Assembly: GCA_045106735.1 (NCBI GenBank) | Contig: JBGCEZ010000058.1 | Coordinates: 62,001 to 126,000, forward strand | Length of the DNA stretch: 64,000 bases | Direction of reading: 5' to 3' | DNA from: JBGCEZ01 sp045106735 | GTDB lineage: Bacteria; Planctomycetota; Phycisphaerae; Phycisphaerales; SM1A02 | Part shown: in pieces, positions 15,153-26,544 of the stretch | How the letters are laid out: each line of letters begins with the position of its first letter | Numbering within the stretch: position 1 is the first letter of the stretch | Position numbers and translations under genes: made by a program | The notes under the pieces: model-generated | Database searches by the model: none | The model's input: the letters and a program-made list of their open reading frames with translations, nothing else | Told to the model about the DNA's origin: nothing

Positions 15153-17129
15153 CTAGATCGCGGACTTGCGGGTATACACCACCCACTCAAGCATCAGCAC
15201 GAACAAGCACAGCCCCACCGCCCACGGCCACAGCGGCGTGTAACGCGCCGCATCCGCATCCGACCCGCCCACCGTATCGCTGGCCAGTTCGATGGCCGGC
15301 GCGGGGGCGATGTCGCGGTCGCGGGCGCTGCCGATGTTGACGGCGAACGCTCGGTCTTGCGGGCCTTCCTCGGCCTCCCAGGACAGGCGGTAGACGCCCG
15401 CGCGTCGCACCGGCCCCCAGGAAAAGTCCCCGTCGCCGAAGGCCTTTACGTCGAGCGCTTCTCCGGTGGGGCGCTCGACCGCGACCGTTTCCGTCGTCGG
15501 CCCCACCCGCGTCGCGATGGCGTCGCCGGGGATCAATGCGTCGACCGCTCCCGCCTCGCCCGTGCGGCCCAGGAATTCCAGGGCGTTGAAGACGAACGTG
15601 ACAAAGCTTCGCTGCAGTGGCCAGTTGCTCTCGTTCAGGGAGAACGTGGTCATGATGACGTCGTGGTCGATGGTACGCCGCTTGAGGATCAATGGGCCGC
15701 CGGTGCCCCGCAACAGGACCTCGACCTCGGCCGACGGCTGCACGAGCGAAGCCCGGCTCACGAACAGTTCGTCGGTTGGCACGTAGCGCATCACCGGGTG
15801 GTCGCGGTTCGCCCGCAGCACCAACTGGCCCTCGCTCTCGCCGTAGCTCTCGATTCCGTCGAGCTCGATCGGCTGGCCAAAGCTCAGGTACCGGCCGCTG
15901 GGCATCGACGCGGGATCCGGCCGCCATCCGTCGATCACCACCACGTCCACGTCAAGGTCCTCGACGTCCGCATAGCGCTGCTCAAAGGTCACCGGCGTGA
16001 TGCGCTCGAGGCGCCGCAGCGGCATGCCTTCCAGCACCGGCTGGGCCAGCGTGCGCCCGGCGGTCACCAGCAGGACGTCGAGCTGCTTGGGCGGCGGCAA
16101 AATCGCCTGGGCCACATCGTCGGCGGGCAGTGCGTCGTCGCGAACCAGTCGCACGCGCACGACGCCGCCTTCAGACTGATCAAAGGGCGAAAACGTGATG
16201 TCGCGGCGGCCCGGCTGCCGCGTCCCGCCGGGGCCAACGCTTCCGGCCGGGATCGTCACTTCTTGCACCGCCAGAATGCGTTCGTCGATCAGCAGTTCGA
16301 CGTCGGTAACCACGTCTTCTGCGTCGTAGGTCTCGAGACCGGCAAAGACTTCAACCGCCCCCGGGCGACTGAACGGCCGCGTCACGCTCACCGTGGTGAC
16401 CGACGCATTGCTCGACTCGGTCTGCCCGATGCGGTGGTACGTCATCAACTCGCCGCGGAGCACCTGACGGTCAAGGTCGTCCAAACCGCCGTCGCTGAAG
16501 ACTTCGAGGTAGGCCGGGGCGTCCGGGGCGATGTTGGCCTCGGGATCCGTGTTCGTCATGTACGCCCGGGCAAGCTGCAAGGCTTCCTCGAGGTGGGATC
16601 CGCCGTCGGTGGGCCGGACGCGGTCGATGGCCCGGAGCAAGTCATCGCGGCTGCGGCTGAAGCGCATCGACACTTCGGCCCGCTCCCCGAATGCGATCAC
16701 CATGGTTTCGACGTTGCTGCGCTTGAACAATCCGCCGGCGTACAGCGACTCGATGCGGTCCTTGGCCCGTTCCCGGGCGATCTCCAGGCGCGTCGCCCCG
16801 TCGCCGTCTCCATCGGTCGCATTCATGGACGCCGACGTATCGATCAGCAAGATCGTGCGGCCCCCGGTGCGTTCGGCCCCGGCGAGCTGCGGCTGCATGA
16901 TGGCCAGGGCCAGAAACAGCAGCACCAACAACTGAAGGAACAGCAGCAAGCTCGGCCGCAGACGCTGGAACGGCGCGTTGGCCCGCAGGTCTTCCGTCGC
17001 GTGTTCCCAGAGCAGGGTCGAGGCGATCTTGATCGGCTTGCGCCGCAGCCGCAGGAAGTACAGCAGCAACAGCGGCGGAATCACGGCAGCGGCCAGGATC
17101 GCCCCGGCCAGCGGAGTCAGCAGATTCAC
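15153..17129 (-). CDS. BatA-domain / von Willebrand A membrane protein
   Basis: A 658-residue inner-membrane protein. The N-terminus is an aerotolerance (BatA) domain: two helices around FLRLRRKPIKIASTLLWEH and PSLLLFLQLLVLLFLALAI. Next is a vWA domain with the metal site DTSASMNATDGDGDG. A long extracytoplasmic beta-rich part and a last helix (LWPWAVGLCLFVLMLEWVVY) complete it. BatA-like proteins act with MoxR ATPases and DUF58 proteins in envelope stress and complex maturation. The GTG start at 17129 overlaps the DUF58 stop (GTGA), so the 40 codons upstream in the same frame are not used. It is the last gene of the train that starts near 28.3 kb. Confidence 0.92.
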   Translation of the reverse strand: MNLLTPLAGAILAAAVIPPLLLLYFLRLRRKPIKIASTLLWEHATEDLRANAPFQRLRPSLLLFLQLLVLLFLALAIMQPQLAGAERTGGRTILLIDTSASMNATDGDGDGATRLEIARERAKDRIESLYAGGLFKRSNVETMVIAFGERAEVSMRFSRSRDDLLRAIDRVRPTDGGSHLEEALQLARAYMTNTDPEANIAPDAPAYLEVFSDGGLDDLDRQVLRGELMTYHRIGQTESSNASVTTVSVTRPFSRPGAVEVFAGLETYDAEDVVTDVELLIDERILAVQEVTIPAGSVGPGGTRQPGRRDITFSPFDQSEGGVVRVRLVRDDALPADDVAQAILPPPKQLDVLLVTAGRTLAQPVLEGMPLRRLERITPVTFEQRYADVEDLDVDVVVIDGWRPDPASMPSGRYLSFGQPIELDGIESYGESEGQLVLRANRDHPVMRYVPTDELFVSRASLVQPSAEVEVLLRGTGGPLILKRRTIDHDVIMTTFSLNESNWPLQRSFVTFVFNALEFLGRTGEAGAVDALIPGDAIATRVGPTTETVAVERPTGEALDVKAFGDGDFSWGPVRRAGVYRLSWEAEEGPQDRAFAVNIGSARDRDIAPAPAIELASDTVGGSDADAARYTPLWPWAVGLCLFVLMLEWVVYTRKSAI

Positions 17130-18055
17130 TTGAGCAGCCCCCGCTTGCGGAAGTATTCGAGCATCAGTTCTTCGAGCGGCGTGGCCGTGTCGATCATCAT
17201 GTGCATGATGTCGCGCCGGACGCAGTACTCGCGGAGTCCGCCGCACCAACTCTCAAGGTTTTTGCGGTAGCGCTCAAGCAGCGCCGCGCTGACCGTCACC
17301 TCGGCCTCATCGCCATCCTCGCGGTCGGTCAGCCGCAGGTCGCCGGCCAGACCCGCCTTGCCGGGGTCGATTTCTTCGGGGCTCAGGACCTGCATGCAGA
17401 AGCAGTCGTAGCCGCCGCCGGCCAGGTACCGCAGCCCCGACTCGTAGCCCTCCTTGAGCATGTAGTCGCTGATCACCAGCAGCACGCCGCGCCCCTGGCG
17501 CGACAGGGCGATCGACTTCATGGCCTCGGTGAAGTCGCCGCGTCCGCCGCACTCCAGGTCGAGCAGCCACTGCCCCATTTCGCGGGTGCGGCGCCGGCCC
17601 CGCAGGCCGGTGATCGGCTGGACCTTGCCCTCGCCGAAACCGTAGAGCGAGACCCGGTTGTGGTTGATCAGGCCGACGTAGCCCATGGCCATGGCCAGCC
17701 GGCGGCAGTAGTCGAACTTGCTCGGGTTGCCGTAGTGCATGGACGCACTGGTATCGATGGCGATGACCAGCGACAGGTCTTCTTCTTCCAGGAACATCTT
17801 GAGGAAGAGCTTGTCGAGCCGGGCGTAGATGTTCCAGTCGACGAATCGAAGGTCATCGCCGTGCGTGTAATGGCGGTAGTCAGCGAACTCGGCACTGACG
17901 CCCCGCTTCTTGCTCCGCCGCTCACCCTGGAGCTTGCCGGCGAAGATCTTGCGGCTGACGACATCGACCGCCTCCAGGCGAGCCATCAAGGCGCCGTCGA
18001 TCAACTCCTCGATCTTGGCGGGCGGCGCGGCGGTTGGAACTCCGAAATCGGCCAT
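17126..18055 (-). CDS. DUF58 domain protein (vWA-like, MoxR partner)
   Basis: A 309-residue soluble protein of the DUF58 family. Visible landmarks are the N-terminal LEAVDVVSRKIFAGKLQGE, the family core FVDWNIYARLDKLFLK, the MIDAS-like IDTSASMHYG and VLLVISDYMLKEGYESGL. DUF58 proteins are usually encoded directly after MoxR and appear to serve as its substrate or adaptor. The ATG at 18055 (MADFGVP) is chosen over the upstream frame, which is Pro/Cys-rich. It starts 125 bp after the MoxR stop and overlaps the BatA-like start by GTGA. Confidence 0.93.
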   Translation of the reverse strand: MADFGVPTAAPPAKIEELIDGALMARLEAVDVVSRKIFAGKLQGERRSKKRGVSAEFADYRHYTHGDDLRFVDWNIYARLDKLFLKMFLEEEDLSLVIAIDTSASMHYGNPSKFDYCRRLAMAMGYVGLINHNRVSLYGFGEGKVQPITGLRGRRRTREMGQWLLDLECGGRGDFTEAMKSIALSRQGRGVLLVISDYMLKEGYESGLRYLAGGGYDCFCMQVLSPEEIDPGKAGLAGDLRLTDREDGDEAEVTVSAALLERYRKNLESWCGGLREYCVRRDIMHMMIDTATPLEELMLEYFRKRGLLK

Positions 18056-18180
18056 GGACGGGGGCGCTCCAACGGGGCGAGGCGAGTGAGGGGTGGCGAG
18101 GCAGAGGCAAGCGGGATGAGGGGGTGCCAAGATTGGCGGAAACGCCGGGCATGAACGCCGGGCGAGCAAATTGAACGCGG

Positions 18181-19325
<1,145 letters not shown>

Positions 19326-19329
<4 letters not shown>

Positions 19330-22300
19330 CCCGCGTCTCCGTCGCCGGGCGCGTCGTCATTGCGAGCGCGTCGTTTGGCCTGGAGCAGCCGCGAGGTGTA
19401 CTCGCCGTCGGCGTCGCGGGCGTCTTCGGTGGGTCGCGGGACGTCGGCCGGACGCGTTCTCACGTCTCGAACGTCTCCGGCTCCACCGGTGGAAGTCTCG
19501 GCCCCGACGTCGAGCGACGGGCCGCCGGCTTCGTCGGCCTGGAACCGGCGGGCGGCGACCTCACGGTCGACGGGACGCGACGCGGCCGCTGCTCCCGTCA
19601 CCGACCCAGCGGCACCGCGGGCGCGGCGCATCGCGTCGAGCGATTGTCCGCCGCTTTCGGCTCGGCGACCGACCAGCGAATAGAAGCGATCGCGAATGCT
19701 CTCGGGGTCGATCGAGATGCGGCGGGCGGCCACGTCGATCACCATCAGGCCGGCGGCCAGGATGGCCAGGATGTCCCAGATGGGCTTCGGGCTCCGCGGC
19801 TCGGGCAGCGACTCGCGTTCAAAGAACTCGGCGAGCGCCGGATCCGACGGTCGGATGACCCGGCCACCGGTGCGGTCAGCCAAGGTCCGCAGCAGCGCTT
19901 CGTTCGACGCGACGGTTCGGAACTCGCGGCTGAAGGGCACGCTGATCGCCGCCTGGGCCGTGCCGATCTGGTTCGTGCCCTCGGCGCCAGCCCGCTCGTG
20001 GCGGACGTTCACCAGGTACGCACCGGTCTGGTCGATGTCGAACGTGCCGCGGTACCGACCGGGGCCGATCTGCACGACTTTCAGCGGCTTGGCTTCAGCG
20101 TCGGGGCCGACGACGACGGCATTGGTACTGAGGAAGTTCAGGGCCTCGGCGTTGGCGTCCGTCGCTTCCATCTCAAAGATGCCCGTCTCACCGTCAACGC
20201 GGGTGGACATCTCGAGGTTGGTCGGGGTCGACGGCCGCATGGCCCAGCGAACGGTCCGTTCCCAGAACGCTTCGAACTCGCCCCAGCTCAGCCACGGTCC
20301 GCCCCATCGACCATCGACCGCGCTGGTGTACGCCACCGAACGCCCGATGCCGAAGTTCCAGTATGCGTAAAGCGGATCGTCGCCCTCTTCCGTGCTGATC
20401 ACCAGCGGCGTCTGGGCGGTGCCGCCACGGGCCGCCGTCAGCACGTAGCCCTCAATCGCCGGCACGCTTCGGAACTGCGAGATCGGACCGGGAAGGCCGG
20501 TCACGACGCCAACAGGATAGACCTGTCCGTCCTGAATCAGCGACCGCGAGATCATGGTCGCTTCCTTGAAGAAGATCTGCGGAAGCTGGTTCGGATTGCT
20601 GACGGAGTAGAACGTGCCGCCGGTGTCTTCGGCGATGCGCCGCATGCTGGCGACTTGTTGCGGCCCACCGTGACCGGCGACCATCACCGTGGTAATCGTC
20701 GCGCCGGCGGCGATAAATTGTTGCATCGTTCCCGGGAGCGGCGGACTCGGATCGCCATCACTGATGACGATGCAGTGTTTCTGGGCCGCGTTGACGCTCG
20801 TCAAGCCCTGGATGGCGAGCTTCATCGACGGATCAAAGCTCTGCATGTCGCCCATGGCCATCTGCTGGGTTGCGGCGAGAGCGGCCCGCTTGTCACCCAG
20901 ACGTTGCATCGGGTGCAGCCACCCGTGGCCCTGAATCGTGTTCGGGCCTTGCAGGAAGTTGTATTCGACGATCCCGCAGTAGTCGAGACGACTCAGGGCG
21001 TTGATCGCCGACTCGGCGACCAGTTGCCCCCAATAATTTCCTTGCGGCATTTCGCACGAGTGCATGACCAGCGCGAGGGCGCCCGCGAGCATCTGCCGGG
21101 TTTGCGGCGGGTTCATCTCCAGCGGCAGCGCTTCGGCCGTCCGGGAGTCGATCCATCCCCCGGCGCCGAATGACTGATCGCCACCGACCATGACCAAACC
21201 GCCGCCCAGGTCATGGACGTACGAGTAGATCATGGCGTCCATGCCGCGATCCAGGGCGTGGATCGGCATGTTCACGAGCACGACGCAATCGTACGCCCCC
21301 AGGAACGTCACGCCGCCAGTCCAATTTGCCGGGCTCACGTAGTCGACGCCAATCCCGGCGTCGCCAAGGGCGTCGAGCAAATCCTTGGCGTCGGCCCCAC
21401 CGTTGGCGTCGCTGACCAGCACATTGCCCTCGCCACCGACGAACGTCACGGCGATCGCCGAGTTGTTGCGTTCAACCGTGTCTTGGCTGTCGTCATCGGG
21501 CTCGAAGGTCGCCTCGAACTCATAGGGGCCGGTTCGGTCGAGGCTGATGAGCTGCTCGATTGGATTGGTGCCGGCGGACAACGTGACCTTGCGTCCGTTG
21601 CCCGGCGAGCTCGGATCCAGATCGATCGGTCGATCGTTGATCTTCAGGAGCAGCGTGCCGCTTGTGTCGCCTTGGCTCCGCAGCATCGCGCGAATGCGGG
21701 CCGTTTGGCCAACGCGTCCGCGGGACGGCGCGACGAGCTCTTCCATGATGACTTCACGATCCGCGGCGTAGGCCAACGGCACCACGTCGACCGGGATCTC
21801 GCTGGCCCGCGCGATCTCTGCTGCTTCAAGGACCGAGTCGACGGTCTCGTTGCCGTCGCTCACAAGCACGATCCGGTTCGCCGTGTCGTCGGGAACGATC
21901 GCGAGGGCCATCCGCACCGCGCCCGCCAAGTCGGTCGCCGTGCGGTCGGCCGGATCAACCCGGACGTCGACCTCCGTCCCCGCGCTGGCCAGGGCGTTGA
22001 TCTCCGCGTCCTTGGCCACCGCGATCACCGCGACGCGGTCATCATCCCGGCGGCCTTCTTCGGTTGCTCGACGGACAAAGTCCAAGCTCTCTCGCTGCAG
22101 CCTCGCCGGAACCGACAGACTGCGGTCCATGATCAACGTCACCGTCACGTCGTCGCTGGTACGCACCCACGTCGGATGCGTCAGGATCGTCGTCAGAAGG
22201 ACGAGCACAAGCGTCCGAATCGTGAAGCTGGTGATGAGTCGCGCGTTGGACTGACCACCGCGTCCGCTCCACGCCAACCAGAAGGTCGGGATCACCAACA

Positions 22301-22346
22301 GAAGGAGCAGGAGCCAAATCGGGCGTTCGAAGGCGATGGGAAGCAC
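19326..22346 (-). CDS. Large vWA / GATase-like membrane protein
   Basis: A 1006-residue protein, GTG start with a GGAG site upstream. It begins with two membrane helices (WLLLLLLVIPTFWLAW, TLVLVLLTTILTHP). A first vWA-like domain follows (VTLIMDRSLSV to NRIVLVSDGNE). Next come a beta-sandwich, a glutamine-amidotransferase-like fold (GVDYVSPANW, GGGLVMVGGDQSFGAGGW), and a second vWA-like segment (HCIVISDGDPS, then TTVMVAGHGGPQ). The sequence then continues as beta-rich domains and a late membrane helix (PIWDILAILAAGLMVIDVAA). The last 120 residues are a charged, disordered cytoplasmic tail. This architecture accompanies MoxR/DUF58 genes in planctomycetes. The first MIDAS is degenerate (DRSLS), so metal binding is uncertain. 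Confidence 0.9.
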
Positions 22347-22425
22347 GCTCTGGTCTCCAGGTGTGGGGCGAAGCGCCCCCGTGCGCGGGTCGGGCGATGT
22401 GGATCAGCCCATGCCCCGCCGCGGT

Positions 22426-25206
22426 TCAGCCGATGTCCGCGAGGTCGATGATCTGAAGCCGGGCATTGCCGGAGTCGAGCACGAAGACTCGATCCCCCAG
22501 TCGCACCGAGCCCCAAGGGTACTTGAGCCGTCCCGGCTCTGCCCCGAATCCGCCGTGGCGTGAGCGGGGCACGCCATCCACGCCGAAGAGTTGAATCCGG
22601 TGATTTCCGAACTCACTCACGATCAGTGTGTCGCGGTCCAGCCAGTTGACGTCGTACGGGTAGTTCACCTGCCCCGCTTTCAGCCCTGGACTCCCGAAGA
22701 TCTCGATGACGTCGCCGTTGGGATCGGTCACCACGATGCGATGATTGCACCCGTCGGCAATGTACAACCTCGAGCGATCGGCATTGAACACCATGGCTTG
22801 GGGGCGGTCGTACTGCCCAATCGCCTGGCCCGCTGAGCCGAAGCTTCGCACGAAGGTTCCGTCGGACTCAAAGATCTGAATGCGATCGTTGCCGCCGTAC
22901 TCCGAGACGTACAGCCGGCCGTCAGGGCCGAATGCCACATCCGTGGGGAAGATAAACTTGCCGCCTTCCAATCCGTACCCACCGAAACGCATCACCTCTT
23001 CGCCTTCGGTCGAGAACACGAGGATCCGGTGGTAGTGCGTGTCGGCCACGAAGACGCGGCCATCGGGAGCAACCGAGATTCCGGTCGGCTTTCCGACCTC
23101 CCACTCCGGCATGCGCCATCCGCCCAACAGCAAGCCCTCGCGGGAAAAAGCCTGGATCCGGGCGGTCTTGTCGATGACGTACACGCGATCCGTACCGGGA
23201 TCGGCGGTGATGGCGCGGGGATACTCAAATTCGCCGGCACGAATCCCGGCCTGGCCGACCGTTCGCTGAATCGTCAGCGGCGCCGAATCGTCGCCAGCAA
23301 GTTTGATCGAGCGACTGATCTGCTCGTCGGAAGCTGATCCGATGGTGCTCGGCGAAGGACCCCGAAACGCGGAATCGGTTGACTCGGAAGTCGATCGGCT
23401 GGAGCTGGCCTGGCTGGAGCTGGTCTGGCTGGAATCGGTCTGGCTGGAATCGGAACCATTCGACGACTCGCACCCGGCTCCCCCAAGGCCAAGTCCGACG
23501 AGGGCGCTGAGCATCAGGATGGGAGCGGTGGAATTGGCCAGTGCGCTGAGCCGCAGGCGAGTTCGACCGCGAGAGAAAGCCATGGCGATTCCCAAGATGC
23601 TGGCGGCAATGATGCCGAGCCCCAGTATGGCGAAGAGTCCCATGAGGACGATGTCCCCACGCTGATAATGCATTCCCCCAAGCAGCATGCCAGCAAAAGG
23701 TTGGAAGCCCGGCGGCGCGAGCCGAGGATTCACCGCTGCATCGGACAGGTTCAGGACCGCGGCCATCATTCCAGCACTGATCGCCGCGGGGACCAGGCGT
23801 GCCCGGTGCGCGGCGAACCAGCTGCCCGCCCCCGCCCCCGCATCCAGCCCGGACATCGCCTGCACGGCCGACGAACGGCCGGCCACCGCTCCCCGGGCCA
23901 GCAGCAGCGCGATGATGCCGGTGCGGCCGAGCCCGGCCAACACCATCACGACGGGCTGCGTGTACACGGCCGATCGGAACATGCCTCGGTTCCACACCGC
24001 TTCCATCCCCGTGACGAAGGTCGTGGCCGGAATGAGGGCGGCGGCGGCCCAGGCGATGGCCAGCCCAGTGAAAACCCAGCGGCGCACGCCGCGGGCCTCG
24101 GTCAGCCCGGCGGCGGCGATCACCACAAGGGCGGCGCTCGCCAGCCCGAGCGTGGCGGCCAGGCCGAGCGATCGCAGCAGTCCCGGGCCGTAGAGCTCAG
24201 CGAACACGCGGCCGTCGGCCCGACCGATCACGCCGACGATCAGGAGCCCCAGCGGGGCCAGGACGCCGATGGCGGCCAACAGGACGGCGAGCACGATGCC
24301 GGTCCGCGGCGCCGGGGCGGCCGTCGATGCCTCGATGCCGGCGGCCGGCCGAATGCAGCACCAGGCGATCACCGCCCCCGGGATGGCCAGCGCGATGGCC
24401 GGCGCGGAGGCGGACAGAAGTTCTGAACCCGGGCGGGCGATCGCGGCCATCGCCCGGAGTTCGTTGCCCAGGGTTGCGATCTGGGCGAGGTCAAAGCTCG
24501 TGGTATTGCCGATGGTCAGCACGCAGACGATGGCCCAACCGGTCAGCAGGCCGGGCCACTCCGAACGCAGGGCGACGAGTCCGCGGCGGAATCGGCCGAC
24601 GCCGTCCAACTGCATGGCTGTTTCGCGCCGGCCGGTCGCCCCTGCCGCCGCCGGGGCCACGCAGAGCGCCGCGATCGGCCACGCCCACGCAGTCAGCGCC
24701 ACCGCGAGCGTGGCCTGGCGCACGAGCGGGACGCGCTCGGTGTCCACCGCCCACTGGAACAGCCACGAGCCGGCTGGCCACGCTTGCCACCATGCGTAAA
24801 AGACGACGTACGCGGGAACGCAGACCGGGAGCACGACAAGAATGCGGCCGAGCGTGCCGCCGAGTCCGTACCCGCCGCGTCGACCGAGCCACCGTCCGGG
24901 CAGCCAGCCCAGCGCTGTGGCCAGCGTGGCGATCGCCGCGCCCCACACCAATGTGCGAACGGTAATCGTCGTCAGGCCGCCGGGTCCCGAGAGCGTCATG
25001 CCGGCCAAGTCGATCGCCCCGGAGGAGAGCCCGCCGTCCGCCGGACTGTTTGCGTTCAAGGGCGCTGCGGCTGAAGCGTCGGCCGACGCGAGGGCGAGCC
25101 CGACCAGCGGCGCAACGCCCGCGGCACAACCGATGAGCAGCACGACGCACGTGGCCACGCGGGCCCGCCACCGGCCAGCGGCCGGGCGATTGAGCTGCGC
25201 GTTCAC
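22426..25206 (-). CDS. Iron-type ABC permease fused to a lipoprotein-like NHL beta-propeller
   Basis: A 926-residue open frame with GTG start overlapping the binding-protein stop (GTGA). Residues 1 to about 545 are a polytopic ABC permease of the FbpB/ThiP kind, with helices such as ILVVLPVCVPAYVVFYAWW and a second half starting RTGIVLAVLLAAIGVLAPL. Residues 542-579 read like a complete lipoprotein signal peptide beginning at an internal Met (MAFSRGRTRLR, then ILMLSALVGLGLGGAGC). After it come a Ser/Thr/Gln spacer and a six-bladed NHL propeller (GISVAPDGRVFVADTHYHRI, DVAFGPDGRLYVSEYGGND, LYIADGCNHRIV). Either one fused protein or two products from an internal start is possible. No ABC ATPase is nearby. 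Confidence 0.85.
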   Translation of the reverse strand: MNAQLNRPAAGRWRARVATCVVLLIGCAAGVAPLVGLALASADASAAAPLNANSPADGGLSSGAIDLAGMTLSGPGGLTTITVRTLVWGAAIATLATALGWLPGRWLGRRGGYGLGGTLGRILVVLPVCVPAYVVFYAWWQAWPAGSWLFQWAVDTERVPLVRQATLAVALTAWAWPIAALCVAPAAAGATGRRETAMQLDGVGRFRRGLVALRSEWPGLLTGWAIVCVLTIGNTTSFDLAQIATLGNELRAMAAIARPGSELLSASAPAIALAIPGAVIAWCCIRPAAGIEASTAAPAPRTGIVLAVLLAAIGVLAPLGLLIVGVIGRADGRVFAELYGPGLLRSLGLAATLGLASAALVVIAAAGLTEARGVRRWVFTGLAIAWAAAALIPATTFVTGMEAVWNRGMFRSAVYTQPVVMVLAGLGRTGIIALLLARGAVAGRSSAVQAMSGLDAGAGAGSWFAAHRARLVPAAISAGMMAAVLNLSDAAVNPRLAPPGFQPFAGMLLGGMHYQRGDIVLMGLFAILGLGIIAASILGIAMAFSRGRTRLRLSALANSTAPILMLSALVGLGLGGAGCESSNGSDSSQTDSSQTSSSQASSSRSTSESTDSAFRGPSPSTIGSASDEQISRSIKLAGDDSAPLTIQRTVGQAGIRAGEFEYPRAITADPGTDRVYVIDKTARIQAFSREGLLLGGWRMPEWEVGKPTGISVAPDGRVFVADTHYHRILVFSTEGEEVMRFGGYGLEGGKFIFPTDVAFGPDGRLYVSEYGGNDRIQIFESDGTFVRSFGSAGQAIGQYDRPQAMVFNADRSRLYIADGCNHRIVVTDPNGDVIEIFGSPGLKAGQVNYPYDVNWLDRDTLIVSEFGNHRIQLFGVDGVPRSRHGGFGAEPGRLKYPWGSVRLGDRVFVLDSGNARLQIIDLADIG

Positions 25207-26423
25207 GCCCCGTCGTCTCCCGGCATCACCGGCGCTGCCGCCGGCGTTCGGTCAATCGTCTCGCCCGTCCCACCGTCGGGCCAGTCGCGGCCCGATGCCT
25301 CGCCGGCGAGCAAACGCATCGCCCGGGCCACCGCGGCATCCCGCACGGAGGCAGCCCGCGCCCAGTTGACGGCCAACGGGTCGGGGACGGCCAGATCGGG
25401 GTACGCATCCTGCAGCGACGGATGCATCGGCACGTTGCGCGAGGGCGACTCGGCCAGCATGCGTTCAACCGCCGGGCTCAGCAGGTAATTCATCAAGACC
25501 AAGCCGCCGTCCGGGTTCGGCCCGCCGGTCACCAGTCCAACCGTGTTCGGGATCAACAGCGTGCCGTGGCCGGATCCCGGATCCTTGCTGTGGGTCGGGT
25601 AGATGATGCCGATGTCGTGTCCCGCCGCCCGCGCGGCCCACACGTCGTCGGTGTCGGTCATGGCCAGGTCGGCCTCGCCGTCGATGATCGCCCGCACCGC
25701 ACCGGCATTGCCACTCGGCAGCATGCGCACGCCTGCGTCGCGAAGGCCAAGCAAGAAGGCGTCGTAGTAGCCGGGCATCACACGGCGATCCCACCACGAA
25801 CGCATCGCGGCCAGGTGGGTGCCGGTGGTCCCGAAGCGCGGATCCGCCATCACCACGCGGCCGCGCCATCGATCGCGCCCCAGGTCGGTCCACGCCACCG
25901 GTCGGTCGGCTTCCGGGACGCGGTCCGGGGCGTAGGCGATGACCCGGGCCCGCGCGGCGAATGCATGCCAACGACCGTCGGCGTCGCGACTGGATTCGGG
26001 CCGCTCGCTCGCCGCCGCCGGCATGGACGGGGCGAGGATGCCTTCGCCGGCCAAGCCGATCGTCAGCACGTTCTCACTCGACCAGAACACGTCGGCCACC
26101 GGGGCGTCCCGTTCGGCCCGCAAGCGTTCGACCAGGCCGGTGGTCTTGCGCGCTTCGGTGTCGGTCACGATGTCCACGCGGTACGCGTGCTCGCGTTCAA
26201 ACGCGGCGATCACGGACCGGGCCACCGTCTCGTCGGCCGAAACGTACAAGACCACCGCCGGTCGATCGTCGCGGCAGCCGACGAGGCATCCGGCGGCAAT
26301 GAGCAGAACGGTCTGGACGATGCGGGTGATCCGCGCGCGACCCGGCCCACCGTCACAGAGGTGGCGGTGGGCCGGAGTCTCCCCGGAGGGCCCGGCGAGG
26401 TGGTCGGTCTCGTTGATGATCAT
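25203..26423 (-). CDS. Iron(III)-type ABC transporter substrate-binding lipoprotein
   Basis: A 406-residue exported binding protein. The N-terminal hydrophobic segment IVQTVLLIAAGCLVGC ends in a lipobox, so Cys would be lipidated. The mature protein begins PAVVLYVSADETVARSVIAAF and contains VADVFWSSENVL, VIAYAPDRVPEADRP, then LAMTDTDDVWAA and NTVGLVTGGPNPDGG. These are landmarks of the FbpA/FutA/ThiB-like family that binds ferric iron or small organics. The ATG at 26423 leaves about 30 residues before the signal helix, which is long; a later non-ATG start is possible. It is coupled to the permease gene by GTGA. The typical metal-binding tyrosine pair cannot be assigned by eye. Confidence 0.88.
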   Translation of the reverse strand: MIINETDHLAGPSGETPAHRHLCDGGPGRARITRIVQTVLLIAAGCLVGCRDDRPAVVLYVSADETVARSVIAAFEREHAYRVDIVTDTEARKTTGLVERLRAERDAPVADVFWSSENVLTIGLAGEGILAPSMPAAASERPESSRDADGRWHAFAARARVIAYAPDRVPEADRPVAWTDLGRDRWRGRVVMADPRFGTTGTHLAAMRSWWDRRVMPGYYDAFLLGLRDAGVRMLPSGNAGAVRAIIDGEADLAMTDTDDVWAARAAGHDIGIIYPTHSKDPGSGHGTLLIPNTVGLVTGGPNPDGGLVLMNYLLSPAVERMLAESPSRNVPMHPSLQDAYPDLAVPDPLAVNWARAASVRDAAVARAMRLLAGEASGRDWPDGGTGETIDRTPAAAPVMPGDDGA

Positions 26424-26544
26424 GTGCGGTCGCGAAAAACGGTGGGACGCGGCGAACGGCGAGCGGAACGGTGAACGGTCGGCCGACGATTGAGCGAGCG
26501 ACGTCGGCCGAGCCAACGCGGCCGAGCCAACTCGGCCGCAATGC

